DNA from: Auanema rhodensis
Taxonomy: Eukaryota > Nematoda > Chromadorea > Rhabditida > Rhabditidae
DNA length: 64,000 bases
Assembly: GCA_964057225.1 (NCBI GenBank)
Contig: OZ059894.1
Coordinates: 17,080,476-17,144,475 of the forward strand
Reading direction: 5' to 3'
Shown: positions 22,101-33,493 of the stretch, in pieces
Layout: each line of letters starts with the position of its first letter
Numbering within the stretch: the first letter of the stretch is position 1
Position numbers and translations under genes: made by a program
The notes under the pieces: model-generated
What the model saw: only the letters and a program-made list of their open reading frames with translations
Databases searched by the model: none
Told to the model about the DNA's origin: nothing

Positions 22101-24644
22101 ATAATATGAACAAGCGTATGATTTAAATCTTTCAGAATGTTCATCCACATATAAAAAAAACTCATTGTGAAGCTCGTGTAAATAAGCTTGTAGCTGGTGA
22201 AGGATTAGACTGGGCTACAGCTGAGGTTTAAAATGTTCTGGAAATCTTGCATATGATTTGTTTTTAGTCATTGGCTTTTGGTTCTCTCATCATGGAGGGC
22301 AATGATATTAGAATCAGTGGTCAAGACGTTGGCCGTGGAACTTTCTGCAACAGGCATCCTTTTATATAATTGATGATTTTTATATTAATCATTTTAAGAC
22401 ATGCTATGCTTGTTGATCAATCTACAGATGCCAATTATATTCCTTTGAATCATATTACAGAAGATCAAAAAGGATTCATTGAGGTCGCTAATAACTTACT
22501 TTCGGAAGAAGCTATTTTGGGATTTGAATTTGGATATTCTCTTGACAATCCTAACAGGTTATGTATTTGGGAAGCTCAGTTTGGAGACTTCTTCAATGGA
22601 GCTCAAATTATGATTGATACCTTCATCGCTAGTGCTGAAAGTATTCATAATTGATATATGAAAACTAATCTTTTTGATTTAGGTAAGTGGCTAACTCAGT
22701 CAGGCTTGACCCTACTCCTTCCTCACGGTTTCGACGGAGCTGGACCAGAACACAGTAGTTGTAGAATGGAGAGGTAGTTTTTCCACTCTTCTAGAAAGAC
22801 AACATAGTTTCAGATTCCTTCAACTCTGCGACTCTAAAGAAGATCAGATCCCCGTTGATGGAGAAAACGTGAACTTCCGTGTAGCTAACCCTACCACCAG
22901 TGCTCAGTACTTCCACCTTCTCCGGAAGCAGGTGTCGTGTTTTACACATGTTTAGAAGTCTAAAATATTTTTACAGGTGGTCCCTAAATATCGTAAGCCT
23001 TTGGTAGTAGTAGGTCCTAAAATTCTTCTTCGCCATCCCAAGGTTAGCATTATTATCAATAACAATACGTTTAGCACAGTTTTTGTTATCAAAAGATGTA
23101 CAATTGTGGTTTAGTATTATTAAGCAATAATATTTTTAAAAAATCTAAGTACCGCTCTTTCAGGCAGCATCATCATTGGCCGAGCTCGCTCCTGGAACGT
23201 CTTTCAAGGAGGTTATTTCTGATGATACTTGTAATGCTCAGAACGTGAATAAGGTAATAAGATTTTATAAATATCTATATTTTTCTCATAATTCTTTTAT
23301 TAAGATTATTTTTGTTTCTGGAAAGCACTGGATTGCTGTTGAGAAGGCTCGGGATGAACGTGGACTTAAAGATTCCGTAGCTATTGTTCGCTTGGAAAGT
23401 TTATGTCCATTCCCTGTTCAGGGACTTCAAGATACTTTGAAGAAATACCCCAAGGCTACAAGTAGGTTATTCCTGTTTGCATTTATTTTTACTTGACCCA
23501 ACTTTTGTTCCCCCGTTATTTGCTCCCGGAAGAGGTAATAGTTAAATAACAGTAGTAGTAGGCTCTAGACAGGTGTACATAATGACCGTAACTAACCTTT
23601 TATCTGAAGATTAGGGATAACAATATCTTCCCTGAGATCAAAAAATGGCAGCTGTAACTAGAGGCATATCCGTTATTTCATTCGTATACTCTAGAAGCCA
23701 TGTGGCAGGTGCAGCCATCATTGTCTTAGTTTAGAAGGTTCAAGGACTGCAACCTTGTTGTTTCTTCTCAATTGCCCTCTTCACAGTTCCACTATGTCAT
23801 CATAGTATTAGACAATTAGAGATTACTGGACTTGATTGTGTTGCGAATCCCTGGTATGTACGATGTTTTTGCTACATTCTAAGCATTCGAAACTGTGGGT
23901 TTATGGGATTCTAATGGCCTTGACAAATTGGGTTGTTTAACTCAAATGTTTCATCTGCTCTTTTAACAGTTCTGACTAATGTGACTGTTGGATTAAAAAT
24001 GAAATCTGAATATTTGTTGCCAATTATCTGAAATTTATCTGTCGGAATGAAGTTAACTGAAATAGGCGGTAGTGGATCAAAAGAAACTGTCCATTAAAAG
24101 ACAATAATGGTGACACCTCTTATGAAAAGATTTGGTGAGAATGGAAGCAATTTTATTTGGTTCGAACTCGCTTTAACGATATTTCGCCGTGAGAATGAGC
24201 CTATTATGTCACCGGACAAACAGTTTTATATCTTTAAGTTTTTGGGTTTATCGTTTTAAGAATTCATCTCGAAAAATGAATTACTTTGCCATGTGTTTTA
24301 AAATTTTTCTTTGGAAATAGCTTAAAGAAAGTAACGAAATAAATGTAAACAAGTTGTATCATTATTAGCTAGCAATAGAATGGAAAATTAACGTTAACAT
24401 TTTTTTAAGATTTCGTTTGGTCTCAGGAAGAACCCCGTAACGCCGGAGCTTGGTCATTTGTACGCCCCCGTTTCGAGAATGCTCTTGGTCTTACTGTGAG
24501 TATTTCTATATATATGGTTTTGTGTACATTAAAATTTTTTAGCCTAAATATGCTGGACGTAAAGAATTAGCCTGGACTGCGACTGCCATTGCTGAAATTC
24601 ACGCAAAAGAATTTGAAGATGTCATTAATCAGACATTTGCCTAA
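19125..24644 (+). CDS. dhtkd1: 2-oxoadipate dehydrogenase E1 (DHTKD1), mitochondrial
   Basis: Thiamine-diphosphate E1 that decarboxylates 2-oxoadipate in lysine and tryptophan breakdown. Exon 1 (19125-19170) encodes the leader [15 protein letters not shown] and joins in frame across a 793-base intron to exon 2 at 19964. Landmarks in order are [63 protein letters not shown] with NNQIAF (TPP/Mg site), [89 protein letters not shown] and the end [14 protein letters not shown]. The C-terminus and the HRGRLNLL variant place it with DHTKD1 rather than classical OGDH, whose equivalent region reads GMPHRGRLNVL. About 20 exons; the last long intron (about 23463-24415) uses a TTTTTTAAG acceptor. Confidence 0.93.
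19186..19481 (-). CDS. Small tail-anchored-type membrane protein nested in DHTKD1 intron 1
   Basis: Three exons on the minus strand join in frame to a protein of about 68 residues. It starts [20 protein letters not shown], continues with a charged segment [18 protein letters not shown], and ends in a single hydrophobic span (ALYSLVII then [20 protein letters not shown]) running to the TAA. A cytosolic N-terminus with a C-terminal membrane anchor is the likely topology. A CGCTAG acceptor nine bases before the ATG could be used for trans-splicing. The whole gene lies within the first DHTKD1 intron, and its stop codon is only 15 bases from the DHTKD1 exon 1 donor. The family is not recognised; no function is proposed. 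Confidence 0.65.
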
Positions 24645-27600
24645 AACTGTTATTCAGTTTTAAAAACAAAATCAGGAAATTATTATAGCATAGGTGCCTG
24701 TGAGGTTTTATAAACCTAAATAGTTATTGTTTTCAAATTTTATTTCTTTGAGGGATTCTTTTTACGGTTTTTTTTTGTATAAATGAAACAGCTCTATTTT
24801 GTATTCTAGTTTTTTAAGTTTCTCAGCATGATAAGAATAACTTCGAAGTTACGAGCATTTTAACCTTCAAAAAACGATGCGACAAGTACCTTTCTATTAT
24901 CCTATTCATATGGAAATGGATGATCAGTTTTTGTTCTTTGGCGGTTAGAAGTCGAACAATGTCGATAGGAATTAACCGAATATCTTCGTTTTTAAACTGA
25001 AACAGCGATTAAGGAAAATTTACTGTGGAAATGTATTGAAATGTATGTCCAAGAGCCTGCATTGTTGGTTTCTTCGCGTAAAGCTTGTAATTGTGTCGTT
25101 GAGTTGTGCTGAGCATAATTTGATTATGGCCCATTCGCAGGCTTGAAACCCAGTCCATTTTAGGAAGAAGACCATATTATACGTAATTCGTAACCATTTC
25201 ATCCCATAGGCTTGCTCTGCCATCCTTTCTTTCTGCCTATTAGTATGCAATAGTTTGCTGTTTCTAGTTATATATTCATGTTGAATTTTTTTGCAATCAA
25301 CTTGTACCTTTTGTTCTAAAAAAATGATTCGGAAATAAAAAAAACTATATGAAAACATCTGGCTGACCTCCAGTGTAGTCGGTCTTCAATCCGTTTTTTA
25401 TGGTCCTCCAAATTTCGTTTGTTGATTAATGAATACTAACGACAGTTCACTCGTTTTTCGTTCATTTCTTTCCTCGATTTTATTTCAAAAAGTTTATTTC
25501 CAACAAATTACATTCCTTCATATTATTAAATATAAAATTACATTGAACCTTCACTTCAAACGATTTTATTAACTTTTATACTAAATGCTTTGAACCCTCT
25601 ATCTGAGAATCGGTCTCTTTAACAGGAAATGTGATTTCTTCTGAGACCTATTTTTCAACGCTTTAGCCAATTTCCTGATTCAACATCAGATAAACCGTAA
25701 TAGTATGGCATCTGTTTTTAGTTTCCGGTATTTTAAATCTTATTTAGCTTAGTAGTAGATAGAGAGAAAGAAGAAACATAGTCGGCTTCTATTTAAGGCT
25801 TGTCATCTGGAAAGTATATTTGACCTGTAAAAAACATGAACTGATCGTGCTGGGTATCGTTCATCAATTTTTACAACATCTGGTCTTACTTTCTATAAGG
25901 TTTTCTATTATATTCATCAGTCTCCTCATTTTTTCGTAACTGGGATTTCTTTAAAATTTTTGCTTTTGAAGTATATTCTTCTATTCCATTCTTTTTCAGA
26001 AATTGCAAATCGTCAATTTTCGCGGTAGAGTATCGGTTCACTATTAGCTAACCATTTATCTCTTCAACTACCTGGGGAGGTCTATCCGACCTCGTCAATT
26101 CAATCACTGTCTCACTGTTCACCGAATTCGTATACTCTCTTTCATTCTTCTATCCTGTTGTCTATTTCTCCCTTTAGTACAACTCATGTATTATCCTTCA
26201 GTTCTGTTGAAGGTTTCCACAAATTTAGTATTTCGATCAAATATATATTAAATTAGATAGGTGTTTAGAAATTTTTTATGTTTTCAATAGTCCCCGGAAA
26301 ATCTTTAACCCTATCCGATTTCTCCTGATAGTACAGCTGTTTTTGGTTAGCTCAATTAGCACTCTATAATACACCATAAAATCCAAAGTTAACTTGAGAA
26401 TATAAGATGTTTATATACTAACAGATGATAACTCTTGACCGTTTCCACTCTGATTACGTAAATCCTATGGCCGTTATTTTAGAATGATGGATGTATGATC
26501 GCTTGACAAACATAAACACACCTGACCGATATCCAAACGATTACATACCGCTTAATCCTCAAATTAGGTTTCAATTTCAGCATTTTGAAAATGTGTGCAA
26601 AATCAGGATATATTCAAATATCATGAATATAAAATGCATCTATATATCATCATAAATATAAATCGTGTGACCATTTACGGTTTTTAGAGATCGTTTCTCG
26701 TGGTCATATTTCAATGGAATTCATGTAGCTTATTGACATCATTACTTAAGCTATATATTTAAGATATAAGGAACACCTGTCGTTTAACTATGATTCTTTT
26801 GTCCTTCTGTAAGTAGTTATGAATACCGTATTCTCATATTCTTCAGGGGTGTTTCCCATATGTTTTGTCGGAACATCATGTTCGTGTTGTGTGGACTACT
26901 AAGCATCTTCATTCTATTTTAAAATACACACACAAAAAAATAGAATCGAAAACTATTTAAAATACACAAACATACTTTTTTACCCATTTTTTTATCGCTT
27001 TGAATGCCGGATGGCCTTTTAACTTTTTGGATTACTTATCTAACGATACCATCTTATTTCTCCTTTTAGTCCTGCTTTTCACATTCCAGCTATTTAATCT
27101 ATTTTACCCTACAAGTGTCACCCAGTTACTTCTGTATAATTCGGAATAAATAACGAACTCTCTTTGATTTTGTCGTCTCTCGTGCCAAACTCTGATCTCA
27201 GTTATATTTCTACATTCTTTAGATTATGCCTTTCTTTCTTCTTGGCCGATTTCAGCACCCATTCTTTGATTTTACTTTCTTTTTTCCTTTGGCAGAGGTT
27301 AACCGACTAAAATCTGTCTCCAAAGATGCCGATCAGCAAACGGACTTTTATATACTGCCAGAAAAATCCTTTTTGCAACTTCCTTTTTTTATTTTTCGAA
27401 AATTCGGTCTATACAACATTCTCAGTACTTCTCACAACTTTAACTGGGTTATCAAAAGTTTGAAAAAATATGTTTTTCTTTTCAGTGATTTTCCTCGCAC
27501 TTTTAAGATCTGTCACTAGACATTCTATGTTGTTAGATTACAACATAGATAATGTTTATACAAAAAAAAAACTGAAAATCATTTAGGTTTTTGGCATTTC

Positions 27601-29099
27601 ATGACTTGTTTAATTATTCTATTTTAAGATCCTATTTTATTTCAATTCGTTATAATCTTTTGATGTCGGTATCTTGCGTTTCACTCTTAGCATTGGCAAC
27701 TCTTGCCACGGATTTCAGCGTATTGTTCTTACGGACTAACCTTAACATAGAGACAGGCTATGATGACAAGATTCTTCCTCATAGAAACTAACGTCTCAGA
27801 TAAGAAGCAATTTATGTTACAATGGAGGAGATTTTTCAAAAATTTTCAACCGATTGGCAGACAGCACTTGTGCCACGCGTCAGTCGGATAGATTGACTGA
27901 ACGAACAAGTGTCTCAGCTTTTCCTCCTCCACGAAACTCTTTCTCTTTTTCCTTCTTCCTCTTTAGCTCTTTATATCTTATCTTTTTTCTCACTATATCT
28001 CTTCATGTTTTCTCATCATACATATTTTAAAAATTTATCACTTCACTTTTGCAAGATATATTGCCCATAAATTGACACGTTCGCGTAAGAAAATTTCATT
28101 TTCGGAACGGTATCTATATGGAGCGGTTGAAATTTTGTTTATGTTCTGTACGTAATTAGAAATGTTTACAATACAGGAAATCTTCATGTTTAAGCATATT
28201 AATATAAAAAACATTTTATATTATTATCATTTCTTTGTTAACCTTTTAGCCTTCCTCTTCATTGTTTCAAACCATTTTAGATATTTGAGAGTGAACTTGT
28301 TTTTGAAGATAAAATGAAAATTGAAATATTAGATATCAAAAGAAAACTGCGGTAAATAAGCATTCATCCATTTCCTTTTTACACTTCTTGTCCAAATGTC
28401 ATTTTGATAGTCAATAATACGACAATTCTACCGGACATATGTCTGATTGATCTTCATAGCCTAAATCAGCAAATCTTCATTTCTATCCAAACTTTAATTT
28501 TTTTTAGACATCGAAAATCCTCGAGCTATTCCTTTTTCTAAAAAATTATAGAAAAATCTATGGATAGAAGTGAGGGTTTCTTTATTTCTTTTGTCGGTTA
28601 TGTAGCATCTGTTTGACACTGTACGCCGCCATCTTAATCTAAAAAAACTAAGTTCATTACCGGTCTTCGGTGGAAGGACGGTTGGCCTTCACTACACCTC
28701 ACTCTTTCCGTTAAAGATGTGCTTTGTTTTTCTTAAAAAGGTTGAAAAAGTCACTATATCTCACTAAAAACCGTCACTTTCGAAATATGACAATGAGATT
28801 TTTCTGATTGAAGACTAAGGTAATTGAATGTGATCGGCAGAACGCTAACCCCGAAGGGCTAAGAACAAGCTCATGCAGATGGTGAATAGACATATATAGC
28901 ATTCCCATATCGTCATTAATAAACAGCTGTCGTTCACTGAAAAAAAAGATTTTTTTTGCAGAAACAGAAGCTTCATAATATCCATAGATTTGTCTGTGGA
29001 AGATAATTCTCTTCTCATCCAAAAATCGCAATATTCTTACAAATTCATCTTGAATCGTCACCCTTAGGTACTACTATAGTAATGGCTAAAACACCATGC

Positions 29100-29690
29100 G
29101 TTATGCAGGATATTGGTTGACAAGTTGAGATTCCCAAGGGAACTAGACGTCAAACACAATGTGTTATGGAGGTTTGACTAACGTTATTCCGGGCCAAACT
29201 AATATTAAAGCGTTCTCAGTAAAGCAACAACTTCTAAACATGTTTCTTTCATCCTTCGAGATGACAGACAGACATGAAAATATCCATAAATGCCATTCTG
29301 CTTTGATGTGTGGCGTTCCCGATGCAGTTGATCCATCGAAAGATTCGGGAACAACGCTACTTCATAGCAAAATTCTTGAGGAAAATGAATTACTGTTTAT
29401 TTCACACGAGAAGATGGGCGTAGCGTTGAAACCATCAAGAGATGACCTCGGATACTTTGGACCTCACAGTGTGGCGAGAAGCTGGCCTAACCAACTCATT
29501 ATGTTGACATGACGAATGTCTACGTGTGAGAAGACTGATTTCATGAGGCATACAACCATCAAGAGAACTCCAACCTTGGTCATAAATTGTCTCATCTTCG
29601 TTGACTAAGATTCCGAAAAATGATTCTGTCTTCCATGTCTTAAATGGATTTGTTTCGGCAGCCGGCAAGCCCGTCCAGTAGAACAACCCC
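29100..29690. other. Unassigned block with open frames on both strands
   Basis: This part of the gene-poor region is less AT-rich and keeps a 117-codon frame open on the plus strand and an 83-codon frame on the minus strand. Neither resembles a family I know, and the motif AACCATCAAGAG occurs twice. It may be a worn transposon copy, an unidentified exon or chance. Confidence 0.25.
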
Positions 29691-30418
29691 TTTTTCTAGC
29701 GGTCACGCCCTCTGTTTTTGGGAAATAGACGAAAAGCAGTGGAAGAACTTTTCAAACACTATGAGCAATATAGATAATGTAACTCAAGTACTATTCTAAT
29801 TTACATCCTAACTCTCTGTTGCTATTTTACATTGCCCTTCATCCAAAAATCGAATTATACGTATTACTACTGATACTTCTCACATTGTACTGTAGTTAAT
29901 AACAATTGATAAATCAATATCAGCTTGACGCCACAAATTTTTCATTTTCTGTTTCCGTATTCAATTCAACGGAGGTTCTTTCTCGTTTTGTAATCATCTC
30001 GTATTATCATCAACATCATCATCTTCAATGTCTTCTTAACCCAGGTCGACATAGTCACACCCGTGGGCTTTGGAAAACCGTTGAAGATGCTTCAGAGTAT
30101 AACACGAAACTGAAATTCTTTTTTTATGTAACTCGAAAACTCTCTAAATATCGTCATGATTTAAGTTTGCAAAATATTTTTTTATTTTTTCTGCTACCAT
30201 ATCGTGTTTGGATGAATGCCGCCATATCAACGGAAACAGAGAATGCGATTCTTAGTTTCTCACCCAATTAACACAAACAGTTAGAACATAGCAGTTTAAT
30301 CATAAGAGCATTTTAGACTTACTTAACTCTACGTGGTTATATGTATCTAAATAGTCTCATTTTCACATTTCTGTTTCTCCTGCTGAAAAATCTTCTTTCT
30401 CCTCTTATTCCATTTCTT

Positions 30419-30504
30419 GATCAGCTGTTATCTTTCTTAGTTAGAGTTTGGTCTCGTGTAATTCAGATATCACACATCTGCGAAATAGAGAAAGATAGCT
30501 GATC
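30419..30504. other. Imperfect 86-base hairpin
   Basis: The arm at 30419-30437 (GATCAGCTGTTATCTTTCT) pairs with AGAAAGATAGCTGATC at 30489-30504, leaving a three-base bulge. The total length is like a microRNA precursor, but pairing of the upper stem looks weak and no known miRNA is recognised. Confidence 0.3.
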
Positions 30505-30595
30505 ACCAACAATTTCAATAGCTATTTTCCTATTCTTCGTCTTTCTTACCTTCTTTTAGCTATTTTCTCCTCTTTCTCCTATCCACCTTCATAGA

Positions 30596-30799
30596 TCAGC
30601 GTTCTTCTTTTCTTTTACTATCTATCTCTCTGTTTCTTCGTTCATATTTCTCTCGCACTGCTTCAACACATTCGCCACCCGGCTGTCTTATGGCAATTTC
30701 CAGCAGATTTATTACGCCAATACGGATGTCAACCTTGTCATTAACCACTTTAAGCTGGTCAAGTTGCAACTTGAGGAACTGCTGAAGCAACACTAACAT
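30596..30799 (-). CDS. Possible small coiled-coil protein (67 residues)
   Basis: A complete frame from ATG to TGA encodes MLVLLQQFLKLQLDQLKVVN, then DKVDIRIGVINLLEIAIRQP, then a highly charged tail ending KRKEER. Leucine and isoleucine spacing suggests an amphipathic helix. A TTTTTTTAG acceptor lies 14 bases before the ATG, and the sequence is less AT-rich than its surroundings. These points argue for a real trans-spliced gene or exon, but no family is recognised and chance is not excluded. Confidence 0.35.
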   Translation of the reverse strand: MLVLLQQFLKLQLDQLKVVNDKVDIRIGVINLLEIAIRQPGGECVEAVREKYERRNREIDSKRKEER

Positions 30800-33325
30800 C
30801 TTATTGCTTTTCCTAAAAAAATAGTCATGAAACTAAACCGAATATCATATTCTACAACATTCTGTGGCATAGATGACCAATTCAACCAGATTTTTTTTGC
30901 CGGCCACCCCCACATTCGATGTTTCTTTCTAATCCTATCAGCTCCGCTCCATTTGGTCTTGTTATTACGAGATAACTCCTTATCACCTTATTTCTTTTTC
31001 TTTTGGCCGTCCATTCGACCTTCCTTTTTCTTGGCCAGACAAAAGAAAATAGATAAGCATACCTCAATATTTTCTATATTTGTTTATTTTTGGTTTTCTT
31101 CTGTTTATCAGAAGTTTTTTACTATCAATTCTATATTAGTTACTATATCCTGATGCATTTCTTCTAACAACCTTTTCTTTGGCAGAAAAAAAATCTTAAA
31201 TCGGCGACTGGCCCACAAGTTCTTTGAAAGCGTTTTTGTCTTCTTGGACCGCAGAGGGCTGCGTCCGACCCGTTTTTTTCTTGGATGAGAGGACAGTTCT
31301 CTTCTTCGTGACATTTGTATATAGGAACACATTTCGCTATTTCGTCTTCTTTGTCGGAAAATTTTTAAAAAATCGATGCTTTAGTCAATAAGCTTATTGT
31401 TATTTTCTATTATTTGATATAGTTTAGTCTATTAGCAATAATTTCTTGCTTTGAACTATCATTACTTGTTTTGAAGTTTTCAAACTAATTATCTGTCATT
31501 TAATATGCCGGCTAAATGTACATCAATGATGATTAAATATTTGTCAAAACTACATTAATTTGTCTATATATTTAGTTGTTCTATATTTTATAATTAGTAC
31601 TAAAATTTCTATTTCGTAATGATATGATATTTTGCTATTAAATCCACCAAATCATTAGTTTGAGTTTATAGACTGAAATGAACATCCTAGCTTTATCTTA
31701 TGTTCCTTTTATATTTTATGGATGCAGACAGTTTTTATGAGCATCGTATCAGTTAAATAAGCATAAACATTTAAAAATATGTCATGAGCAATTGAAATTC
31801 AATTGTCTTGGATGACAGCAATTTTTCTATTAATATGTTACATATTCAACAATGGGGTTTGCTGAATAGGTATTAAATGATTTTCATATTTCTCATCTCC
31901 AACTTGATTGATAATTCGGTCTAGGAGCTTTGCGTTCTCTCTAATATTCCCAGAATTTCCATATTGATTTTTTCAATAATAATCGTTGTCCGATAATCAT
32001 ATACGAGAATCATGTTGAATCTTGTAATCGTCAGTATTGAACCAATGAATTCGTGATCGAACATACATGGATTACTTGGTCTTGGTTTTCTATTACTTCA
32101 CCTTGTCTTCCCCTCTTAACTAACCTTTCTTATGAATCATTACATGTATTTCTTTTTAAAATACAACTTGCAAGTGTTTCTGTAAGATAATAATAAGTTC
32201 TGAACAGGATTCTCATATATGTATTCGAATAGACAGATGAGATGAAAGATTTAAATGTGGAATGTGTGAGAACTAGTAAAGATACTTATGTTTGTGTTCA
32301 TCAACTAACACAGCTCGTTTGCTTACCTTTCGAATGTTGTCATTCATCCGAACCTCTCCTATCTTCACTATCACAACTGTTTTGATTTTCGCATCTTCTT
32401 CTTACTCTTCTTCTACTACTTCATCAACGACCTCTTTTAGCTTCTACTTTACCGACAACCTATTTAAAGTATTTTTCTTGCCTTTGCTTTTCTTCTCATC
32501 GTTTTCTCTTTTTTTTCTATTTTACGATGATTTTTATGTAGTTTGCATCTTGTAATTATCATCAGAACATAGTCTTTATTTCTCTGAAATCTGTATTTGT
32601 TTTTTTCTTGTCATTTATGCCAGATGATGAACCATTACCATTCAGTCAAATTCTTTCGCATAACGGTCATCTGATATTCTATATTACAACTTTACTTTGT
32701 TCACAGCCTTTGTTCTAATTCACCTACCGAAGTAAAAATTTTAGGAGCAAGCATTGAGAAAAAGAAGAAAGATGAGATTACGTAGAACGAGTTTATTTTC
32801 TTTTTCAAAATAATTTTGTAACTTGTGAGAGTTCATTTTCAAGTTTGCAATGATCTCATAATTCAAAGTTGCAGTTACTCTTTGCAAGAATAAAGCCATA
32901 TCGTCTGATTTCATGAACACTCTTCATATATGTCTCCACATTATGAACTCATTCTTATAGCTAAGTATCTCAGTAGCATTCAATTGTTCCCCAATCTCAA
33001 AACATCATTTGGTGCTCATTGTGCTTATATAGATATTTTGAAGATTCTTCTACACATCACATCACAAACAGAAATCACTCCATGTGTGAAAACTGAAACA
33101 ACTACCATCACATGAAATCTTAATGACATTCTGATGTTCATGATTTTCCTCGTTATTTCAAATGGAATAATGGGCAAACGAATTTATTTTGCATATCGTT
33201 TCCAGTACTAAGTATCGTAGTCATCTTCAATATAAATCTGATGTTAACTATTTTTCATTCATACTTTATGCCTATCTACATGCTACAATCTTTGGACATA
33301 TGTAAAGTGCTTATTTAGATGTTCC

Positions 33326-33493
33326 ATGTATGGTGTAGTAGTTGCAGTAGTAGCAATAGCAGCAGCAGATTATGTATCCAACCATCTTCTACTATCTGGA
33401 GGTCATTCCAGAATGAGCATGGTCTCTCCGTTCAGCTATCTAATAGACCTTCATCCATATGCCAGTTCCATCTATGTGCACAGTCAGCTATAA
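33326..33493 (+). CDS. Possible micro-protein with hydrophobic N-terminus (55 residues)
   Basis: An ATG-to-TAA frame starts MYGVVVAVVAIAAADYVSNH and continues with a Ser/His-rich stretch. The first 14 residues look like a signal peptide, but they are encoded by a GTAGTAGCAGCAGCA simple-repeat run that produces Val/Ala by itself. No acceptor or homologue supports it. Confidence 0.15.
   Translation: MYGVVVAVVAIAAADYVSNHLLLSGGHSRMSMVSPFSYLIDLHPYASSIYVHSQL

Noticed and set aside
21963-22148. Antisense frame over DHTKD1 exons
   Set aside because: It is a shadow of a strongly conserved coding exon.
27525-27548. Nine-base perfect inverted repeat with six-base loop
   Set aside because: It is short enough to occur by chance in AT-rich DNA and has no associated feature.
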